This document shows, piece after piece, positions 51,057 to 59,811 of a DNA stretch of 64,000 bases (the first letter of the stretch is position 1; each line of letters opens with the position of its first letter). Below the pieces are notes generated by a model, which saw nothing but the letters and a program-made list of their open reading frames with translations, was not told the origin of the DNA and did not search any database. This DNA comes from JAAFIM01 sp964467315 (GTDB lineage Bacteria; Bacteroidota; Bacteroidia; Chitinophagales; Saprospiraceae): NCBI GenBank assembly GCA_964467315.1, contig CAYXSA010000008.1, positions 6,164-70,163 of the forward strand, in the 5' to 3' direction. The position numbers and the translations under genes are program-made.

Positions 51057-51507
51057 CGCTTAATGGCTCTTTGTTCTTGTCGATAAAGTCGGCTACAGCT
51101 CCTACCTCCCAATCATAGCTGCTATCTGCCGTTTCGTTGGCGAGATTTTCCAAAATTTTATCCGTCGTGGAGGCTGTATTGGCGGGGACGGTTTTATCTC
51201 CGAAAATTGTAGGCTGTACCTTGCTTTTGAGTTGGTAGCCGTTGAGGTTTAAGAACGTTTGCATTGCCCCAAGACCTGTACGCTTGTTACCGTCATTGAA
51301 CATATGCCCTTTGACAATTTTTACAAAATAAAAAGCGGCTTTTGTATTTACATCGGGATAACGGTCACCATCTTGCACCATATCCAAAACGTAATCCAAT
51401 CTATCATTTAGTAAATTATCAGGCTCTGCAAAACGCCCTCCAAACATAGCTATAGCCCCTCTATTTGCTCTAAGAACAAATTTTCGGGTCAAGTATTGGT
51501 AATCCAT
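51046..51507 (-). CDS. doc: Doc-like Fic toxin
   Basis: 153 residues. IVKGHMFNDGNKRTGLGAMQ is the Doc form of the Fic motif (HxFxDGNKRT), whose family phosphorylates EF-Tu. MDYQYLTRKFVLRANRGAIA and FGGRFAEPDNLLNDRLDYVL are typical N-terminal parts. The last codons (AGC GCC TAA) are part of R1. Start overlaps the upstream gene's stop (TAATG). Confidence 0.87.
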   Translation of the reverse strand: MDYQYLTRKFVLRANRGAIAMFGGRFAEPDNLLNDRLDYVLDMVQDGDRYPDVNTKAAFYFVKIVKGHMFNDGNKRTGLGAMQTFLNLNGYQLKSKVQPTIFGDKTVPANTASTTDKILENLANETADSSYDWEVGAVADFIDKNKEPLSESA

Positions 51508-51986
51508 TAGGCAAGCGCTTTGTATACGTTGTGGTATTTTTCAAAATTTGCTTTGAGAAAAAGCAGTGCTTTTTCCTCTAGTTCTTGCTCTTTACGCATT
51601 TTACGCGCTATTTCAATTTCGGCGCATTGATCAGGAAAAGCATCTTTCATTGCCTTTTGTTCTAAATCAAAAGCCAAGAACTCTAAAGCAGTAGAAAAAT
51701 CTTCTCTTGCTAAGTCAAATAGCATATTTTCATAGTTTTGAAAATGTTCATTTTTAGCGAAAGAAGCAAAATATGCATTATCCTCGCGGCTTATGAAATA
51801 GGCTTTATGAGTCAACGAAAGTAAAAATGAATCATAGCATTTTTCCCAAGCGCTAAGGTTGCTTGCCTTTGTTTTATACAAGGACAAAAAGAATGAAGCA
51901 AAACGAACTAATGCAATATTCCAACCCTTGTCTTTTACCTTTTCCACTTGTTTTACAAGTGTATTTATATCAAAGCGATTTTCCAT
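51507..51986 (-). CDS. Putative partner/antitoxin of the Doc-like toxin
   Basis: 159 residues, helical: MENRFDINTLVKQVEKVKDK, WNIALVRFASFFLSLYKTKA, LEFLAFDLEQKAMKDAFPDQ, charged C-terminus. It does not resemble Phd. The co-translational overlap suggests it neutralises Doc; unproven. Confidence 0.5.
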   Translation of the reverse strand: MENRFDINTLVKQVEKVKDKGWNIALVRFASFFLSLYKTKASNLSAWEKCYDSFLLSLTHKAYFISREDNAYFASFAKNEHFQNYENMLFDLAREDFSTALEFLAFDLEQKAMKDAFPDQCAEIEIARKMRKEQELEEKALLFLKANFEKYHNVYKALA

Positions 51987-52227
51987 GGTCAGACTTATTT
52001 ATTCATAAAAAAGATAATCCAAAGTTTTGAAACGGAAAGATAATATAATTTTTTTTTGAAAAACAATACCCATTACAACTGAATATACGCCGCAATTGAA
52101 CACGTATTTTGCTCTTACAAAGATATAATAAAATAATTAAACGGAAAAACTAAATAATTTCTCAACACATTAAACTACTTTAAAAGTTCCGCCCTGCAAT
52201 CTGGGCAACAAAGCCCGACTATCCGCC
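51987..52227. other. AT-rich promoter region of the Doc operon
   Basis: About 240 bp of AT-rich DNA upstream of the antitoxin-like gene. No gene and no distinct operator recognised. Confidence 0.4.
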
Positions 52228-52397
52228 GCGTGAGGGATAGAAATGTAGAGCCGTGATTCATCACGGCTCGCAATGGATAGCCCGACCGCCGCCCCCCGCA
52301 TTTGCGGGGGCGACCGCACGCCCCCTTTCAAGGGGGCAGCGCCGTAGGCGCGGGGGTGCGGGCGGGGGGCAGAGCGGCGGGCACGCCCCAAAAAAAA
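52228..52397 (+). repeat. ME copy 25 (A to C orientation)
   Basis: Arm 1 AGCCGTGATtcATCACGGCT, box B, long arm 2 (CCGCCGCCCCCCGCATTTGC..) also found in copy 27, GGGCACGCCCC and A-run, 70 bp before purL. Confidence 0.9.
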
Positions 52398-52467
52398 CTT
52401 AAACAAAGCATAACACTACGAATGGAAAGAAAAAGGCGAACTTTGCGCCCAATAAATCGCCTCTTCC

Positions 52468-55400
52468 ATGCAGTTTTTTCAGCTTTTTTTGCGCGCGGAC
52501 TTGCGCGATGCACAAGGCGAGCAGCTTGCCCAAAAGGCAGGCGCGCAGCTTGGCATAGATACGCCGCCTTTGCGTTGTGCGAAGGTTTTTGCTGTAGCAA
52601 GCAGCCTATACGAGTGTTTGCCCGCCGAAAATAGAGCGGAAAGCCTGCGTAATTTTGCCGAAGATTGTTTGCGCGATGCCATCGCAGATGAGGTTCTTTG
52701 CGGCGAATTGCGTCCCCTAAGCCCTGCGGGTTGTGCGATAGCCGTAGCGGCGCAGGCAGGAGTTACCGACGATGAGGGGCGCAGCGTGCAGGAGGCTTTT
52801 ATAGATTATTTTGACCTATCGAGCAAGGTCGACGGCGATGCGCAGGCTGTTTTTTCGCAAAGCCTGTACTATCTGCCGCAGCAGCTAAATGAGGGCGATT
52901 TGCGCCAATTTGCGCATCGACTTTTGGGCAATCCGCTGATAAATCATTTTCAGTATTTTAGCGGCGATGAGCTCGCTATTGAGCGGCTTTTTGTGCCTCA
53001 AGTTCGGCTAAGTGCCAACGCCGAAATCGCTACTTTCGAGCTTGCAAATGCCGATGATGCGGAGCTTATGCGGCTTTCGCGCGAGAATGTTTGGGCGCTG
53101 GATTTGGAAGAGATGCGCGCCATCAAAGCGCACTACGCAGCTCCTGCGACGCAGGCAGCCCGCGCCGCTTTGGGTCTATCGGCAGCGCCTACCGACTGCG
53201 AATTGGAGATTTTGGCGCAAACCTGGTCGGAGCACTGCAAGCACAAGGAATTTAACGCCGTCATAGAATACTACGACCCCAAGACGGGCAAGACGGAAAC
53301 GGTGCGCTCCCTATTCAAGAGCTATATCCGCGCTGCTACGGAAACCGTGCGCGAGCAACTGCTAAAAAAGGGCAACGACTGGTTGATTAAAATTTTCACT
53401 GATAATGCGGGCGTGGTGCGCATCAACAAAGATTGGCTATTTGTCTGGAAGGTAGAAACGCATAATTCGCCCTCTGCGCTCGACCCTTACGGCGGGGCGA
53501 TTACGGGGATTTTGGGCAATAACCGCGACCCGCTTTGTACGGGCGTAGGCGGCGCAAAATTGCTTTTTAATACGAATGTTTTATGTTTTGGTTTCCCTGA
53601 TACGCCGAGCGACAGGCTGCTAAAAAACCAGTTGCCGCCCCGTCAGATTTTGCAGGGGGTAGTGGCGGGCGTGCGCGATGGCGGCAACAAATCGGGCGTG
53701 CCCACCGTAAACGGCGCTATCGTTTTTGATGAGCGTTTTGGCGGCAAACCTTTGGTTTATTGCGGTACGGGCGGGGTGATGCCGCATCATTACAAGGGCA
53801 AAAACTCTTGGGAAAAACCCATAGCAGCAGGCGATAAAATCATTATGCTGGGCGGGCGTGTAGGCAAGGACGGCATACATGGCGCTACTTTTTCTTCCCT
53901 CGAAATTGATGAGCATTCTCCGATGTCTGCCGTACAAATCGGCAGCCCAATTACGCAGAAAAAAGCCGCCGATTTTTTGATACGCGCCGCCAACGAAGGC
54001 TTGATAAAATGCAGCACCGACAACGGCGCGGGCGGTCTGTCTTCGTCTATTGGCGAGTTGGCGACTATATCAGGCGGGGCAGAAGTATGGCTGGAACGCG
54101 TACCGCTAAAATACGCAGGCTTGCGCCCTTGGGAAATTTTCGTTTCCGAGTCGCAGGAGCGTATGACTTTAGTGGTAGAGCCTGCGCAGTGGGCGGCTTT
54201 GCAGGAGCTGGCGCATTTGTTTGCGGTGGAGCTTTCGGATATCGGCATTTTCACGGATACGGGTCGGCTCGATGTGCGTTGGGCGGGCGAGGCTGTGGCG
54301 GTTTTGGATATGGAATTTTTGCACGAGGGCACACCGCAAAAATACCTAAAAGCGATAGTACCTACGCCCGATTTGGAGGCTGCGCAATTGCCCGAAAATT
54401 TGGACTATAATGCTATTTTATTGGAGCTTTTGGCGGCTTGGAATGTTTGCTCTCGGGAGCAGATAATACGCCGCTACGACCACGAAGTAAAGGGCAAAAC
54501 CATCTTAAAACCGCTCATGGGCAGCAAAGGCAAAGCGCCTCAAGATGCGGCTGTAGTGCGCTTGCATTTTGATACTTATGAGGGTATAGCGGTATCGAAT
54601 GGTATATTGCCAAGGTATGGCGATATCGACGCTTACGAGATGTCGGCGGGGGCTTTTGATGAGGCAATGCGGCAGATAATCGCCGTAGGTGGCAGCCTGC
54701 CCAATCAGCAGGAAAACGACGATATATTCTGGTCGGTGAATGATAATTTTTGCGTACCCGACTCCGTCTACGACCCCATCACGAACCCCGATGGCAAAGA
54801 AAAATTGGCTAAGCTCGTGCAGATGTGTCGCGCTTTGTACGATATGTCTACCTTCTTTGATATTCCGCTCACTTCGGGCAAGGACAGCATGAAAAACGAC
54901 TTTAAGTCGGAAGGCACTAAAATTTCCGTGCCGCCGACTATCCTCTATTCGATGACGGCAAAAATGCCCGACATTCGCAGGGTGGTAACCTCAGAATTTA
55001 AGCAGGCGGGCGATGCGATTTATCAAATCGGGCGCAGTTATGAGGAATTGGGCGCTTCGGAATTTTATGCGCTTTTTGGGCAGTTGGGCGAGCATGTGCC
55101 GCTGGTGCGCAAAGAAGCCGCCAAAGCGCGCTATCTGCGTATGATGCAGGCGCATGGGTTGGGGCTGTTTGCATCGGTGCATGATTTATCGGACGGCGGT
55201 CTGGCTGTAGCATTGGCGGAAAGCTGTTTCGGCGGTAGTGTGGGGGCTACTATCAATTTACCGAATTCGCTTTTTGCGGATAATTTGAGTCTGGAAGCCG
55301 CACTATTTGGCGAATCGCATTCGCGTTTTTTGGTGAGTGTACGCGCCGAAAGAGCGGGCGAATTGGAGGCGATTTTCGGGGCTGATGCTTTTTATCTGGG

Positions 55401-55503
55401 CAAGGTCGGCGGCGAAAACCTACATATCGGAAAAGAGGACGTTGAGCTCGTCGGGCAGCCTGTAGAGCGGCTGCTGGAGGCTTGGCAGAGTCGGGAGTTT
55501 TAG
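52468..55503 (+). CDS. purL: FGAM synthase, PurL with PurS-like N-terminus
   Basis: 1011 residues. About 1-180 corresponds to PurS-like sequence, followed by the linker and catalytic parts: AQTWSEHCKHKEF (about 250-262, catalytic His), VWKVETHNSPSALDPYGGAI, GCGR-like CTGVGGAKLLFNTNV, STDNGAGGLSSSIGELATIS, DIPLTSGKDSMKNDFKSEGT and VHDLSDGGLAVALAESCFGG. There is no C-terminal glutaminase domain, so it must pair with the PurQ half of the protein at 3113, nearly 50 kb away. ATP-dependent conversion of FGAR to FGAM. Confidence 0.94.
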   Translation: MQFFQLFLRADLRDAQGEQLAQKAGAQLGIDTPPLRCAKVFAVASSLYECLPAENRAESLRNFAEDCLRDAIADEVLCGELRPLSPAGCAIAVAAQAGVTDDEGRSVQEAFIDYFDLSSKVDGDAQAVFSQSLYYLPQQLNEGDLRQFAHRLLGNPLINHFQYFSGDELAIERLFVPQVRLSANAEIATFELANADDAELMRLSRENVWALDLEEMRAIKAHYAAPATQAARAALGLSAAPTDCELEILAQTWSEHCKHKEFNAVIEYYDPKTGKTETVRSLFKSYIRAATETVREQLLKKGNDWLIKIFTDNAGVVRINKDWLFVWKVETHNSPSALDPYGGAITGILGNNRDPLCTGVGGAKLLFNTNVLCFGFPDTPSDRLLKNQLPPRQILQGVVAGVRDGGNKSGVPTVNGAIVFDERFGGKPLVYCGTGGVMPHHYKGKNSWEKPIAAGDKIIMLGGRVGKDGIHGATFSSLEIDEHSPMSAVQIGSPITQKKAADFLIRAANEGLIKCSTDNGAGGLSSSIGELATISGGAEVWLERVPLKYAGLRPWEIFVSESQERMTLVVEPAQWAALQELAHLFAVELSDIGIFTDTGRLDVRWAGEAVAVLDMEFLHEGTPQKYLKAIVPTPDLEAAQLPENLDYNAILLELLAAWNVCSREQIIRRYDHEVKGKTILKPLMGSKGKAPQDAAVVRLHFDTYEGIAVSNGILPRYGDIDAYEMSAGAFDEAMRQIIAVGGSLPNQQENDDIFWSVNDNFCVPDSVYDPITNPDGKEKLAKLVQMCRALYDMSTFFDIPLTSGKDSMKNDFKSEGTKISVPPTILYSMTAKMPDIRRVVTSEFKQAGDAIYQIGRSYEELGASEFYALFGQLGEHVPLVRKEAAKARYLRMMQAHGLGLFASVHDLSDGGLAVALAESCFGGSVGATINLPNSLFADNLSLEAALFGESHSRFLVSVRAERAGELEAIFGADAFYLGKVGGENLHIGKEDVELVGQPVERLLEAWQSREF

Positions 55504-55639
55504 CATACGGATATACGCGAATTAAAAGGATTTACACGGATATAGGATAAAATTCGTATCCGTGTTTCCCCCCTTTTTAATAAAATTAAAATTTTGACGG
55601 AGTAAAATTAAAACAAAAAATAGTATCTTAAATATCATT
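55504..55639. other. Short intergenic stretch after purL
   Basis: CGGATATACGCG-type and ACACGGATATAGG..CGTATCCGTGTTTCCCCCCTTTTT form an imperfect terminator-like hairpin; no gene seen. Confidence 0.4.
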
Positions 55640-55717
55640 ACGTCGCCACGTAATGACGTAACGACGTAATGCAATAAAAAACCGCCTAAATAACTGATTA
55701 TCAGCTATTTAAGCGGC
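55640..55717. repeat. ACGT array with R1 palindrome
   Basis: ACGTCGCC-ACGTAATG-ACGTAACG-ACGT at 8-bp spacing, then AACCGCCTAAATAACTGAT / ATCAGCTATTTAAGCGGCT. Confidence 0.87.
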
Positions 55718-55735
55718 TATGCTTTATTTATTTTT

Positions 55736-55869
55736 GCGTGAGGGATAGTAGGGGCGAATCAACATTCGCCCCCTTTGGGGCGATGTGGATACGCCCCGAA
55801 TAGCCCGACCCTGCGACCTTTAAGCGCCGCCATTTTGGCGGCGCGGGGAGCAGGGGCACGCCCAAAAAA
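55736..55869 (+). repeat. ME copy 26 (A to C orientation)
   Basis: Arm 1 of the GGGGCGAATCAACATTCGCC type with a CCCC-CTTT-GGGG insert; box B; arm 2 CTGCGACC..GCGCCGCC-ATTTT-GGCGGCGC..GAGCAG; the C-box A-run ends 3 bp from the purH stop. Confidence 0.92.
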
Positions 55870-55871
55870 TG

Positions 55872-57458
55872 CTAATGTTTAAAATGTCGCAGACCGCTAA
55901 AAACCATGCTTAGACCGAGTTGGCGGCAGCGCTCGATAATATGGGGGTCGCGTATGGAGCCGCCTGGCTGCACGAGGCGCTTGATGCCGAAAGCCTGCGC
56001 CTGCTCGGCATTGTCCTCGAAGGGGAAAAATGCGTCGGAAATCAGCACGCATTGGCTCAAATCTGCGCCATTTTCCTGCGCTTTTTCGGCGGCGAGGCGT
56101 ATGGAATTGAGGCGATTGGGCTGCCCTGCCCCCATGCCGACGAGTTGCAAAGCGCCCGCTTCGCCGCGCTGCACGAGCACAATGGCATTGGATTTTATGC
56201 TGCGCACGGCGCGCAGACCAAAACGAATCAAATCCTCGTCGCCTGCAGCGTCCCAGTCGCCGACCACGCTACGCAATTCCGAAAATTCCGCCTCGTCGCG
56301 CCCCTGCACCAGCAAGGCATTCGACAAAAATCGGTATTCCTCCCCGCCTTGCTCCGCGCGCAAGCGTACAAAATCGAGCCGCAAGACCCGCAAATTCTTA
56401 TTGCCTTGCAAATACTCCAGCGCCTGAGGGCTGTAGTCGGGCGCAATCAATACTTCTACAAATTTTCGCTGCGATTTGTCGGCATTTTGGAGCGCAAAAA
56501 ACTCAACGGTAGCCAAATCTACGGATTTTGTGAAGGCTATCACGGAGCCAAAAGCCGAAACCGTATCGCCCGCCCAAGCAAGCCGCAAAGCGGTGGGCAA
56601 ATCGTCGGCTTGAGCCAGTCCGCAGGGGTTATTGTGCTTGACAACGGTGACGGCGGCGCGATTTTCGGGCGTAAATAAGACGGTTTCTATGGCGCTTTGC
56701 GCATCGAGCAGATTATTATAAGAAAGTTCTTTGCCTTGTAAAAATTCGGCATCGTGTAGGCTGTATTTCGTGCCTTTTTTTCGGTAAAAACTTGCTTTTT
56801 GGTGTGGATTTTCGCCGTAGCGCAGCGGGCGCGCCTGCTCAAAAACTAAGCGTGTATCGGCGTTTGCGCCCAAAATGCGGCGCTGAAGCTCATTACTCAC
56901 CATTGCATCGTAGTCGGCAGTATGGGCGAAGGCGCGCAGCATACAATTTCGGCGAAATTCGTAAGAAATTGCGCCCTCATTCGCCTGCAATTCTAACAAA
57001 AATGGCGCATAATCTTCCGAAGATGTCAGCACCGTTACGCCCCTATAGTTTTTGGCGGCGGCGCGTATCATGGTAGGTCCGCCGATATCGATATTTTCTA
57101 TCAATTCCGCCCAGTCGCCGCCCTTTTCGGCTACTTCGGCGAAGGGGTAAAGGTTGCAAACGACCAAATCTATGGGCTTAATTTGCAATTTTTCGGCTTC
57201 CGCCGCATCGCGCTCGCGGTCAAACAGCAAAGCCGAGCCAATAGCGAAAGAAATCGTTTTCATACGCCCGCCGAAAGCTTCCACGTTGCCCGTAACGGCG
57301 CTAATATCGGTGGTAGCAATGTTTTCGGCGCGCAAAACTGCCTGTGTGCCACCTGTAGAAATGATTTCGCAGTTGATTTTTTGCAGCGCTTTTGCAAGTT
57401 CGACGATGCCCCTTTTGTCGGACACGGAGAGCAAGGCGCGGCGGATAGGTTGGTTCAT
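55872..57458 (-). CDS. purH: AICAR transformylase/IMP cyclohydrolase
   Basis: 528 residues from MNQPIRRALLSVSDKRGIVE (ATG 57458; upstream codons belong to spacer and ME copy 27). The MGS-like IMP cyclohydrolase half has ISTGGTQAVLRAENIATTDI and DLVVCNLYPF. The AICARFT half has PLRYGENPHQKASFYRKKG, TVVKHNNPCGLAQAD (Lys/His catalytic), SIRDPHIIERC-like end. It performs the last two steps to IMP. Enclosed by ME copies 26 and 27. Confidence 0.95.
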   Translation of the reverse strand: MNQPIRRALLSVSDKRGIVELAKALQKINCEIISTGGTQAVLRAENIATTDISAVTGNVEAFGGRMKTISFAIGSALLFDRERDAAEAEKLQIKPIDLVVCNLYPFAEVAEKGGDWAELIENIDIGGPTMIRAAAKNYRGVTVLTSSEDYAPFLLELQANEGAISYEFRRNCMLRAFAHTADYDAMVSNELQRRILGANADTRLVFEQARPLRYGENPHQKASFYRKKGTKYSLHDAEFLQGKELSYNNLLDAQSAIETVLFTPENRAAVTVVKHNNPCGLAQADDLPTALRLAWAGDTVSAFGSVIAFTKSVDLATVEFFALQNADKSQRKFVEVLIAPDYSPQALEYLQGNKNLRVLRLDFVRLRAEQGGEEYRFLSNALLVQGRDEAEFSELRSVVGDWDAAGDEDLIRFGLRAVRSIKSNAIVLVQRGEAGALQLVGMGAGQPNRLNSIRLAAEKAQENGADLSQCVLISDAFFPFEDNAEQAQAFGIKRLVQPGGSIRDPHIIERCRQLGLSMVFSGLRHFKH

Positions 57459-57490
57459 GTTTGCAAACTGGAAGTTAGAGATTTTATGTC

Positions 57491-57645
57491 TTTGGCGTGC
57501 CCGCCGCTTGCCCCCCGCCCGCGCTATGCGCGGTCGCCCCCGCAAATGCGGGGGGCGGCGGTCGGGCTATTCATTTCGGGTCGCCCCTACGTGCCGCCCA
57601 AAGGGCGAACACATAGGTTCGCCCCTACATTGCTATCCCTCACGC
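57491..57645 (-). repeat. ME copy 27 (C to A orientation)
   Basis: TTTGGCGTGCCC, long arm 2 shared with copy 25, GGTCGGGCTAT, compound arm 1 (GGGCGAACACATAGGTTCGCCC), TATCCCTCACGC. Confidence 0.9.
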
Positions 57646-57664
57646 ATTGCGCCGCTGCGCGGCG

Positions 57665-59515
57665 CTACGGCTTCCCATCTTTGTAACCCTGCCACGAAAG
57701 CCAGCCAAGTACGGCTTGGGGATACGCCTCATGTTCTACGGCCAAGCCTGCCTTTTCTACGGCTTCGAGGCTCGTGCAAGCTTGGAGGTCTACGGCGTTT
57801 TGGGCGATGATGCGCCCCGTATCCAAGCCTTCGTCGACCTCGTGTATCGTTATGTATGTTTGCGGTAGTTTTTGCTGCCAAGCCCATTCGTAGGCATTCA
57901 GCCCCTGATGCTGGCGGGTGTCGGCGGGGTGAATGTTGAGAATTTTGCCCGCGTAGGCTTGCACCAATACGGGGCTTAGTCGGCGCATATAGCCCGCAAG
58001 CAAAATACCGTCGAGCGGAGCATATGCGGCGAGCAGTTGGACTATTTCGGCATCGAAATCGGCGCGCTGTCTGCCCTTATGCGAAAGGGCGAGGGTAGCG
58101 ATACCTTGCGACTGCGCCCAAGCCAAACCTGCTGCATCGGGTTCGTTGGAAAAAACGAGCGAAATCTGCGCTTTTCCGTATAGGCAACCGCCTGCTTGGG
58201 TGGCTTCGTATAAGGCGCGCAGATTGCTGCCGCGTCCAGAAATAAAGACCGCCAAACGGGGCAAGATGCGGCGCGGGCGCTGGGCAATATCGCGGCGCAG
58301 TTGCTGCCCCTCAAATTGTATTTTTTCTGCTTCGCTATAGGCTTTTTCTATAGCCGCAGCGAGGGTAGGCGCTTGGGCAACGAGATTAAAGACGCGTCCG
58401 CCATTGGTCAGGAGTTGAGCGCCTTCGCGGCGCACGCCGCTATAAAAAAGCAGGGTGTCAGTTTGCAGGGGGGCGAGTGTGTGTAGGGTTTGCCCTTTTT
58501 CGGGATTGGCGGGGTAGCCTTTGGCGGCTTTGACGATACCGACAAAATAGCCGTCCTGAAATTCTATCTGCGTTTCTGCCAATTTCCCATTTAGGCAAGC
58601 GTCTATGAGTTGGCTTAAAGGGCTGCGAAGCGAAGGCAAAAGGACTTGAGTTTCGGGGTCGCCAAGTCGGGCATTATACTCGAGGTTGTAGGCACCTTTT
58701 TCGGTTATCATCAGCCCGAAATAAAGGAAACCGCAATAGTCGTAGCCTTCCGCCTGTATGCCTGCGAGCGTGGGGGCGATGATATGTTTTTGGGCATCGG
58801 CGAGTATGCTTGGCGTGCACCAATGCACGGGGCAATATGCGCCCATGCCACCCGTATTTGCGCCTTTGTCGTAGTCGAAAATCTGTTTATGGTCTTGGGC
58901 GGGGAGGAGCAAGCGGGCGGCTTTGCCGTCGGTGAGGGCGATGATGGATATTTCGTCGCCGATGAGTTTTTCTTCGGCTACTACGGCAGCCTCTGCGCCG
59001 TATTGTTGGGCGATGCTGTGTAGGGCTTCTTCGGCTTCTTGGGTATCGGCACAGACGAAAACGCCTTTTCCTGCTGCCAAGCCATCGTATTTGAGGACGA
59101 CTGCGCCTGCGCGCTGCTCTACAAACTGCCTAAGCGCTTCGCTGTGTACGGTTCCCGTCACAAAGTCGGCAGTACGCACCTGAAAGCGCTGCATAAATTC
59201 TTTGGCGTAAATTTTTGAGCCTTCGAGCTGGGCGGCGGCTTTTGATGCGCCAAATACGCGTATATCTGTCCCTAAAAAATAATCGTAAAGACCTTCCACC
59301 AAAGCCGCTTCGCTGCCTGCTACGATGTTGCGGATTTGGTGCTGCGTACAAAAGGCGTGCAGCGATTGGAAGCCATCGTTGAGGGGCAAGGTATGGGAAT
59401 TGGGTATGCCATCGTTGCCCGCAACAGTAAAAACATTTTCTTGCCCCACTTCTTGCGCGAGCTTCCAACTTAGGGCGTGCTCTCTGCCGCCTGAACCAAT
59501 GATAGCGTACCGCAA
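57665..59515 (-). CDS. purD-purN: PurD-PurN fusion: GAR synthetase plus GAR transformylase
   Basis: 616 residues. About 1-415 is ATP-grasp GAR synthetase: MRYAIIGSGGREHALSWKLA, VVLKYDGLAAGKGVFVCAD, YDKGANTGGMGAYCPVHW, YNLEYNARLGDPETQVLLPS. From about 425 is PurN: LAVFISGRGSNLRALYEATQ, GYMRRLSPVLV, LNIHPADTRQHQG (catalytic Asn/His) and ITIHEVDEGLDTGRIIAQNA (catalytic Asp). It catalyses consecutive-pathway steps 2 and 3, so the fusion could channel GAR. Animals fuse PurD-PurM-PurN; here PurM is separate. Confidence 0.94.
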   Translation of the reverse strand: MRYAIIGSGGREHALSWKLAQEVGQENVFTVAGNDGIPNSHTLPLNDGFQSLHAFCTQHQIRNIVAGSEAALVEGLYDYFLGTDIRVFGASKAAAQLEGSKIYAKEFMQRFQVRTADFVTGTVHSEALRQFVEQRAGAVVLKYDGLAAGKGVFVCADTQEAEEALHSIAQQYGAEAAVVAEEKLIGDEISIIALTDGKAARLLLPAQDHKQIFDYDKGANTGGMGAYCPVHWCTPSILADAQKHIIAPTLAGIQAEGYDYCGFLYFGLMITEKGAYNLEYNARLGDPETQVLLPSLRSPLSQLIDACLNGKLAETQIEFQDGYFVGIVKAAKGYPANPEKGQTLHTLAPLQTDTLLFYSGVRREGAQLLTNGGRVFNLVAQAPTLAAAIEKAYSEAEKIQFEGQQLRRDIAQRPRRILPRLAVFISGRGSNLRALYEATQAGGCLYGKAQISLVFSNEPDAAGLAWAQSQGIATLALSHKGRQRADFDAEIVQLLAAYAPLDGILLAGYMRRLSPVLVQAYAGKILNIHPADTRQHQGLNAYEWAWQQKLPQTYITIHEVDEGLDTGRIIAQNAVDLQACTSLEAVEKAGLAVEHEAYPQAVLGWLSWQGYKDGKP

Positions 59516-59659
59516 GGATATGGATTTTTTGGTATGGTGATAAAAAAATGCAAAGAACGCCGTAAAATCGGGGCAAAATTACGGCTTTTTCGGCAGGAAG
59601 GGCGTTTTGCTTGTTAGTATATAGTTAAGAAAAAAATAGCCTCTTGGGAGCTATCTATA

Positions 59660-59690
59660 TGCACGCCGCAAGCTTTTTGCGGCGTGCGCC
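59660..59690. repeat. Hairpin preceding ME copy 28
   Basis: GCACGCCGCAA / TTGCGGCGTGCGCC, the same module as at 38519-38547 before copy 17. Confidence 0.7.
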
Positions 59691-59697
59691 ATATTTT

Positions 59698-59811
59698 GCG
59701 TGAGGGATAGCAGTGGAAGCCGCGCAGCGGCTGCAACGGATAGCCCGACCGCTGCCCCGTAAGCCGTAGCATGCTACGGCTCTACAGGGGCTGCGGGCAC
59801 GCCCAAAAAAA
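59698..59811 (+). repeat. ME copy 28 (A to C orientation)
   Basis: Arm 1 AGCCGCGCAGCGGCT, box B, arm 2 CCGCTGCCCC with nested AGCCGTAGCATGCTACGGCT replacing the T loop, then GGGGCTGCGG, GGGCACGCCC and A-run. It abuts the stop codon of the next gene. Confidence 0.93.
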
